From: Moorena sp. SIO3H5
Lineage (GTDB): Bacteria; Cyanobacteriota; Cyanobacteriia; Cyanobacteriales; Coleofasciculaceae
Assembly (NCBI RefSeq): GCF_010692395.1
Contig: NZ_JAAHHS010000025.1
Span: forward strand, 1-64,000
Reading direction: 5' to 3'
Length of the DNA stretch: 64,000 nt
Position 1 is the stretch's first letter; each line of letters begins with the position of its first letter. Under the pieces are notes generated by a model, which saw nothing but the letters and a program-made list of their open reading frames with translations, ran no database searches and was not told where the DNA came from. Shown in pieces: positions 58,771 through 64,000 of the stretch. Both the position numbers and the translations under genes were made by a program.

Positions 58771-58906
58771 GAATATCTCAGAATTACAAGTGGTCGATGC
58801 TTCTTAATCCGATTGCTAGTTTGATGTTATAGGCTTCAAGCTTATGGAGCGATTAGTTATTGTGATTGCTCCTAAAATAGTGTTAGGAGATTGATTTTAA
58901 GTATTT

Positions 58907-59608
58907 ATGGCTATTTCTAGCTCTGCTACCTACACCGAAGAACAAATTTCAGCTTGGCTGCGGGGTTTATTTGCCGTTGCCTGGGCTGATGGTCACTTTG
59001 ACCCAGAAGAACAAGAGGTTATGGCTCAAATCACCCAAGAGACATTGGCTCCTGGCACTGATTTGCAGTCTTTCGATAAACCCATTACTCCTGAAGAACT
59101 GGCAGCAGCTTTAGGTAAGGATAACACAACCGCAGAGAATTTTCTACGAACTGCTGTAATGGTAGCCTTGGCAGATGGGGTGTACTCTGCGACTGAAGCT
59201 GATGTTCTAGACCAGTTCTGTGAAGCACTAGGTCATAAGGTTGAGGCTCTTGAATCACTGCAGGTAACTCTTTATGACGGTAAGGCAAGTGAGCAAAGGG
59301 ATTCTGTTGATGCGTTAGCTCAAGAACCAGGAAGTTCTGACCATCCCCATTCGGATATTCTACAGCCAATGCGGGATTGGTTAGATGGTATGGATGTTAA
59401 TGACCCACGGGTCGCTCGATTTATGTGCAAACTGATTCCTTCTCAGTGTCCGTTTGAACGGGACGTAAAGCTATTTAATCACAAAATCGTCCACATCCCA
59501 CCGATGTGTAAGCTTAATCCTCTCTATGATCAGTTAGTTGGCTTGCGCTTCCGGGCTTTATCTTATTTAGCCGATGATTGTGGTGAAGATGTTTCAGCTT
59601 ATTTATAA
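58907..59608 (+). CDS. TerB-like N-terminal domain + Mo-dependent nitrogenase C-terminal-like domain protein
   Basis: N-terminal 'LRGLFAVAWADGHFDPEEQEVM'; C-terminal 'RFMCKLIPSQCPFERDVKLFNHKIVHIPPMCKLNPLYDQL'. Confidence 0.85.
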   Translation: MAISSSATYTEEQISAWLRGLFAVAWADGHFDPEEQEVMAQITQETLAPGTDLQSFDKPITPEELAAALGKDNTTAENFLRTAVMVALADGVYSATEADVLDQFCEALGHKVEALESLQVTLYDGKASEQRDSVDALAQEPGSSDHPHSDILQPMRDWLDGMDVNDPRVARFMCKLIPSQCPFERDVKLFNHKIVHIPPMCKLNPLYDQLVGLRFRALSYLADDCGEDVSAYL

Positions 59609-59754
59609 GTGGTGATTAGTGGTTGGTGATTGGTGATTAGTCATAAGTCATTGGTGACTAGTCATTAGTCATTGGTGATTCTTAGTTAGATTAATTAAGG
59701 GAAATGGGTTCAACTGACTGATGTCAAGAAAAAACTAAGGACTAAAAACTAATT

Positions 59755-60783
59755 ATGCAATTTATCGACCAAGCAGAAATTGAAGTTGTCGCTGGTAACG
59801 GGGGCGATGGAATTGTGGCGTTTCGGCGGGAAAAGTATGTTCCTGCTGGAGGACCGGCGGGGGGTAATGGTGGTCGGGGGGGTAGCGTGATTTTCAATGC
59901 TATAGAGCATCTGCAAACGTTGCTAGATTTCAAATACGCCCATTGCTTTCGAGCTGAGAATGGGGGTCGGGGAGGCCCTAATAATCGGACGGGAAAAAAT
60001 GGTAGCGATCGCATTATTGAAGTTCCCTGTGGCACGGTTGTCTACAATGCTGACACGGGAGAACTGCTGGGGGATTTGGTGAAACCTAGGCAAATGCTGT
60101 GTGTTGCCAAAGGTGGTAAAGGAGGTTTGGGAAATCGGCATTTCCTGAGTAATCACAATCGCGCACCAGAGCATGCGTTACCTGGACTACCAGGAGAGGA
60201 ATTGAGGTTACGCTTGGAGTTGAAGTTACTGGCGGAGGTGGGCATTATTGGTCTACCTAATGCTGGTAAGTCTACTCTGATTTCAGCACTCTCAGCGGCA
60301 CGACCCAAGATAGCCAATTACCCCTTTACCACTTTGATTCCGAATTTAGGTGTGGTTCGTAAACCAACTGGGGATGGTACTGTATTTGCTGACATTCCTG
60401 GGTTGATTGCTGGAGCTCATCAAGGTATTGGTCTGGGTCACGACTTCCTACGTCATATCGAACGCACTCGCTTGTTACTCCATTTGATTGATATTACTGC
60501 TGCTGACCCGATTGCTGATTATCAAACCATTCAACAGGAATTACAAGCCTATGGGAGAGAATTGCCAGAGCGTCCCCAAATTCTTGCCCTTAATAAGGTA
60601 GATGCGGTTGATCAAGACATGATCGATGAGGTGTCTACTTACCTAAATCAGCTTACTCAGGTACCAGTTTTTTCGATTTCAGCTGTTGCTAAAATCGGCT
60701 TGGATGCTTTGTTATCGAAAATCTGGCAATCTCTAGATCAGTTGTCAGTGGCAGATTCCTCAAAGGCAACAGTCAACCTTTAA
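59755..60783 (+). CDS. obgE: GTPase ObgE/CgtA
   Basis: Gly-rich Obg domain '[30 protein letters not shown]'; G1 '[28 protein letters not shown]'; '[16 protein letters not shown]'; 'LNKVD'. Confidence 0.99.
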   Translation: MQFIDQAEIEVVAGNGGDGIVAFRREKYVPAGGPAGGNGGRGGSVIFNAIEHLQTLLDFKYAHCFRAENGGRGGPNNRTGKNGSDRIIEVPCGTVVYNADTGELLGDLVKPRQMLCVAKGGKGGLGNRHFLSNHNRAPEHALPGLPGEELRLRLELKLLAEVGIIGLPNAGKSTLISALSAARPKIANYPFTTLIPNLGVVRKPTGDGTVFADIPGLIAGAHQGIGLGHDFLRHIERTRLLLHLIDITAADPIADYQTIQQELQAYGRELPERPQILALNKVDAVDQDMIDEVSTYLNQLTQVPVFSISAVAKIGLDALLSKIWQSLDQLSVADSSKATVNL

Positions 60784-60836
60784 CAGTGAACTTTCAAGGT
60801 TTAACCGGTAATTAAGAAATGACTAATTATTAATGG

Positions 60837-62309
60837 CTAATTATTCAAGTAGTCATAGACTTGTCGAGAAATTGTGCGAATCAGTTTTTCGGCACTGCTA
60901 TCATTAAAGGGGCGTTTGACCATTACGGTGATAATGTAACGCTTGCCGTTGGGCATTTTGACTAAACCGACATCGGCCAGTAGTCGGCCAAGGGTGCCAG
61001 TTTTATGGGCAATGGTGGCACCATTACCTAGTCCTTGGGGTAATAGTGTGTTGGTCTTGGTTTTGATCATGATATCGATCAGGTCAGTACGAGATTGGGG
61101 AGAAATCCACTTACCTTGCTCAAGGTTAAAAATCAAACTAGCTAGTTCTCTTGGGCTAGTGGTGTTTGTTCCTGGCAAATCTGGTAGGGGGTTGCGCAGT
61201 ACAGTTTTTTTCAACCCCCAAGAGCGGAATCGTTGATTGAGAACTTCGATGCCACCAAGACGTTCAATCAGCATATTTGTAGCCGTGTTATCACTAATGG
61301 TGATCATTTTGGTTGCTACTTCCAGAGCTTTGTACTGTTTGCCTGGTTTTTGATATTTCATGTTTCCAGAACCACCAGCAATCATCTCTGGTTTCATGGT
61401 TATATATTCATCTAAGAAAACTTTGCCTGCATCTACATCCTGAAAGAAAGCAATTAGAATTGGTAACTTAATGGTGCTAGCAGCCGAAAAAATGAGACGG
61501 CTATTTGATTCTAGGAAAGCACCAGTATCAAGATCATGAATGAAGATTCCAGGTTGCAATTGGGGGTGTTGCTTTACTAGAGTTTGAATTTGTTTTTGTA
61601 AGGGAGATTTGTTGAGCAGCAGGGGTGTCAATTGAGAACTAATTGTCTGACTCAAAGTCTGCTGGACTTCAATTGGAGCATTGTCTGTGGTTTTGGTAGA
61701 TGGTTGGCTAGCAGTACCCAAGCTGGATAATACGGTACCTGCGATCGCTGCGAGACCAATGCCTACAATCAGCAAACGGATAATCAAAATCCATAGCCTG
61801 GTAGAGGAGTTTTCGGAACGGCGCTCTCGGCGAGTTCTCCGAATTTGTACAGATTGGTGATTCGGGGTATTGGAGAGGGGTAGTCTAGCCTTTAGCTGGT
61901 GTGCTCTGGAGGAGTTAGGGGATAAATCAGCAACCAATTGTGGCTGAGGACGTTGCCGAATTGGATTACGAGCATTGGTTATGGTGGGCAAGGATGAGGA
62001 CGCTGGTGTAGCAAAGGGATTGAGTCTTCTACGAAGGTTTGGTAACTGGGGTGTTCGGTATGCTACCCTCAGCTGGGATTGACTGGAGCGAATTGTAGAA
62101 GGTTTTGGTGAACGGGATAGACGAGCACGGGTACGGGGGGTAGGTGGCGGGGTTGACCGAGATTTATTTGATTTGGCGGATGAGCTTTGGCGGCGCGTTT
62201 TCTGTTTTGGTTGGGATTTGGAGGGTTTAATTTCCTTAGTTTGTGGCTGTTTGGTAAGGTGGCGACGCGGGCGGCGGCGGGAGGAGGTTGGTTTCTTTTG
62301 TTTTTCCAC
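60837..62309 (-). CDS. Serine hydrolase (class A beta-lactamase-like) with long basic N-terminal region and one TM
   Basis: SxxK 'STIK', 'SDNTATN', 'HKTGTLG'; ~165-aa R/K/S/P-rich N-terminus before the TM. Confidence 0.9.
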   Translation of the reverse strand: MEKQKKPTSSRRRPRRHLTKQPQTKEIKPSKSQPKQKTRRQSSSAKSNKSRSTPPPTPRTRARLSRSPKPSTIRSSQSQLRVAYRTPQLPNLRRRLNPFATPASSSLPTITNARNPIRQRPQPQLVADLSPNSSRAHQLKARLPLSNTPNHQSVQIRRTRRERRSENSSTRLWILIIRLLIVGIGLAAIAGTVLSSLGTASQPSTKTTDNAPIEVQQTLSQTISSQLTPLLLNKSPLQKQIQTLVKQHPQLQPGIFIHDLDTGAFLESNSRLIFSAASTIKLPILIAFFQDVDAGKVFLDEYITMKPEMIAGGSGNMKYQKPGKQYKALEVATKMITISDNTATNMLIERLGGIEVLNQRFRSWGLKKTVLRNPLPDLPGTNTTSPRELASLIFNLEQGKWISPQSRTDLIDIMIKTKTNTLLPQGLGNGATIAHKTGTLGRLLADVGLVKMPNGKRYIITVMVKRPFNDSSAEKLIRTISRQVYDYLNN

Positions 62310-62541
62310 TGCTGAATCTTAGGCTGAGGTTTACCAGATACATAAAACCCGAAACAATCTGCTAGTTCTCGGAATTTTCTGAGTATGGTCTAATGATAAG
62401 GGAGAGAACTTTAATGGATGTAGCGCTATCAAGCTTCCCTTTCAGTTTTTCTTGAGTCTTCCGATTACAGAGTTTTGATCTAGTACCAACAGTTGAAGCG
62501 CCCATATATCACACCTCCAATAAAACCTATGCAAGCCTATT

Positions 62542-63342
62542 TTAGGACTGGTTTGGTTTTGATGGATCATCTACCCCAGACTTTGGTAAAAATTCTAGCG
62601 CCCATTCTACCTGGCGGAGCATTCCTCTGAGCATGTTGATCTCTTCTGTGGTGGGGGTTGCTCGGTTTAATAGACGTCGCAGCTTTTCCATCCGTGCTGC
62701 TTTGGTATGGGGATAAAGATAACCAATTTTCAATAATAAGGCTTCTAGATGCTTAGAGTAGCGTTCTATCTGGTCCAAAAGAGCAGCATCTTGGTAGGGG
62801 AGAGCGGGGGATAAGGGTTGAGTTGGGATGGGTGATGGCTGGTGTGTACTTTGATCAAGTTGATATTGATAAAGTTCATAACAGCACACTGTTACGGCTT
62901 GGGCTAGGTTTAAGACTGGATAGGTGGAACTAGTGGGAATCCGGACAAACCGCTGAGCATGATTGAGTTCATCATTGCTCAATCCCCTAGATTCAGGGCC
63001 AAAAATCAGGGCAGAGGTTACGCCAGGTGACAATAACCAGGGTAAGGCGGTTCTGGGATGTTCGAGAGTAGTGGGGATGGCGCGGCTACGAGCAGTGGTT
63101 GCGATCGCTCTTTGACACCCGACTAAGCCATCTGCTATGGTTGCTACGACTTGGGCTTTTTCTAAGATATCTACCCCATGCACTGCCATCTGCTGTGCTT
63201 CTTGGCTGAGATGGTCACACTGAGGATTCACTAGCACCAGCTGCGATAACCCCATATTTTTCATCACTCGCGCTACAGAACCCACATTCAATGGACCAGC
63301 GGGTTCTACTAAAACAATCCTGACTCCGATATACATTTTCAA
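62542..63342 (-). CDS. trmJ: tRNA (cytidine/uridine-2'-O-)-methyltransferase TrmJ-like (SPOUT)
   Basis: 'VEPAGPLNVGSVARVMKNMGLSQLVLVNP', 'ALIFGPESRGLSNDEL', 'YPVLNLAQAVTVCCYELY'. Confidence 0.93.
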   Translation of the reverse strand: MKMYIGVRIVLVEPAGPLNVGSVARVMKNMGLSQLVLVNPQCDHLSQEAQQMAVHGVDILEKAQVVATIADGLVGCQRAIATTARSRAIPTTLEHPRTALPWLLSPGVTSALIFGPESRGLSNDELNHAQRFVRIPTSSTYPVLNLAQAVTVCCYELYQYQLDQSTHQPSPIPTQPLSPALPYQDAALLDQIERYSKHLEALLLKIGYLYPHTKAARMEKLRRLLNRATPTTEEINMLRGMLRQVEWALEFLPKSGVDDPSKPNQS

Positions 63343-63540
63343 GGTTTAAGAAGGTTGTTCTTGCCCAGGCTTCCCTTTTAGGGTAGGTTGAAAGTCACCG
63401 TTCCAGCACAAAACAGTTGCACCATTTGTGCAAGTTCAGGACTTAGGCAAAACTGGGCAACAAACGCGCTGATGGTATAGAGTGCGTTATTAAGGCACCC
63501 TACAGGTAGAGTCGCTGCTTCAGTCCTGCTCCCTCTTCTG

Positions 63541-63568
63541 CTGATGGGGAAGCGACTGCATCAAGACA
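63541..63568 (-). repeat. Copy of the dispersed TCTTGATGCAGTCGC repeat
   Basis: Reverse complement TGTCTTGATGCAGTCGCTTCCCCATCAG. Confidence 0.6.
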
Positions 63569-63627
63569 TGGTGCTATCTTTGAGGGCAACTTTGGTATTC
63601 ACCACTTGATATTAACCTGAGTTGGAC

Positions 63628-63975
63628 TCAAGTCTGGACTAAAAATTCCTCTGGATCAGTATCCCAATTTACCCAGCGAATTGCTTCACGGGCTGATTCT
63701 ACATGAGGCGGCACTCGTATAATGTGAACAAAGTTGGTGCTAGGACAAGTCATCTTGAGTAGAAAAATTGGCTCGATATCGATATCGTTATTAATTGTTA
63801 ATAGGGTGTATTCTTGCCAGGAATCCAATCGCTGTGCTTCTAGGTCTTGGCAAATTCGGGCGTAACCAATTCCTTCAATGAGGATTCGCCTAAGTTCAGC
63901 GTTGGGTTCTTCTAAAAGCCACCCAGCTTGCCACTGGTTGGGGTTGACTGTCCCGTATTTTTCTGGTAGCGTCAC
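63628..63975 (-). CDS. Conserved-looking hypothetical protein (115 aa)
   Basis: 'LLKMTCPSTNFVHIIRVPPHVESAREAIRWVNWDTDPEEFLVQT' resembles C-termini of a cyanobacterial uncharacterised family. Confidence 0.7.
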   Translation of the reverse strand: MTLPEKYGTVNPNQWQAGWLLEEPNAELRRILIEGIGYARICQDLEAQRLDSWQEYTLLTINNDIDIEPIFLLKMTCPSTNFVHIIRVPPHVESAREAIRWVNWDTDPEEFLVQT

Positions 63976-64000
63976 GCCGTGATAGGAGTATAAGCTGAAA

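Noticed and set aside
59742-60174. Antisense ORFs inside obgE (97 and 83 aa)
   Set aside because: Mirror ORFs of the Gly-rich Obg domain; obgE is unambiguous.
1-64000. tRNA/rRNA genes
   Set aside because: No convincing T-loop (GGTTCGANTCC)-acceptor combinations or rRNA signatures seen by eye; tRNAscan-SE/Infernal would be needed to exclude them.

Overview
Cyanobacterial chromosomal window: HIP1-type GCGATCGC octamers, an rbp/rpsU neighbourhood, a cyanoexosortase, and abundant short tandem repeats. Genus was not determined. Layout: (1) 1-8 kb: a 5'-truncated phosphoketolase whose start is joined to an exact 22-nt Illumina adapter match, a P450, an aminotransferase-fold protein that appears to lack the catalytic Lys, Uma2, an OYE-family reductase and an orphan AbrB/MazE-type antitoxin. 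(2) 8.3-13.3 kb, minus strand: an uncharacterised gene set (membrane protein, TM/coiled-coil protein, pentapeptide-repeat protein, small protein) linked by a shared 'MNxSGxVNxSxIxTGxI' motif. (3) 15.7-23.5 kb, minus strand: four overlapping genes, made of a nucleoside-phosphorylase + STAND NTPase protein that stops after its winged-helix region, followed by three TPR proteins carrying four copies of a conserved ~120-aa pre-TPR module. This looks like a split STAND sensor/NTPase system and is my main candidate for an undescribed system. (4) 25.8-58 kb: a large exopolysaccharide / cyanoexosortase locus, including a hexapeptide acyltransferase broken by one in-frame TAA. (5) 58.4-64 kb: housekeeping genes (obgE, trmJ, beta-lactamase-like serine hydrolase). 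Intergenic DNA carries 7-12 bp tandem repeats that often supply or abut the TAG stop codon of the upstream gene, and MITE-like elements with imperfect terminal inverted repeats around such tracts. All calls come from reading the sequence and the supplied translations; no database search was run.
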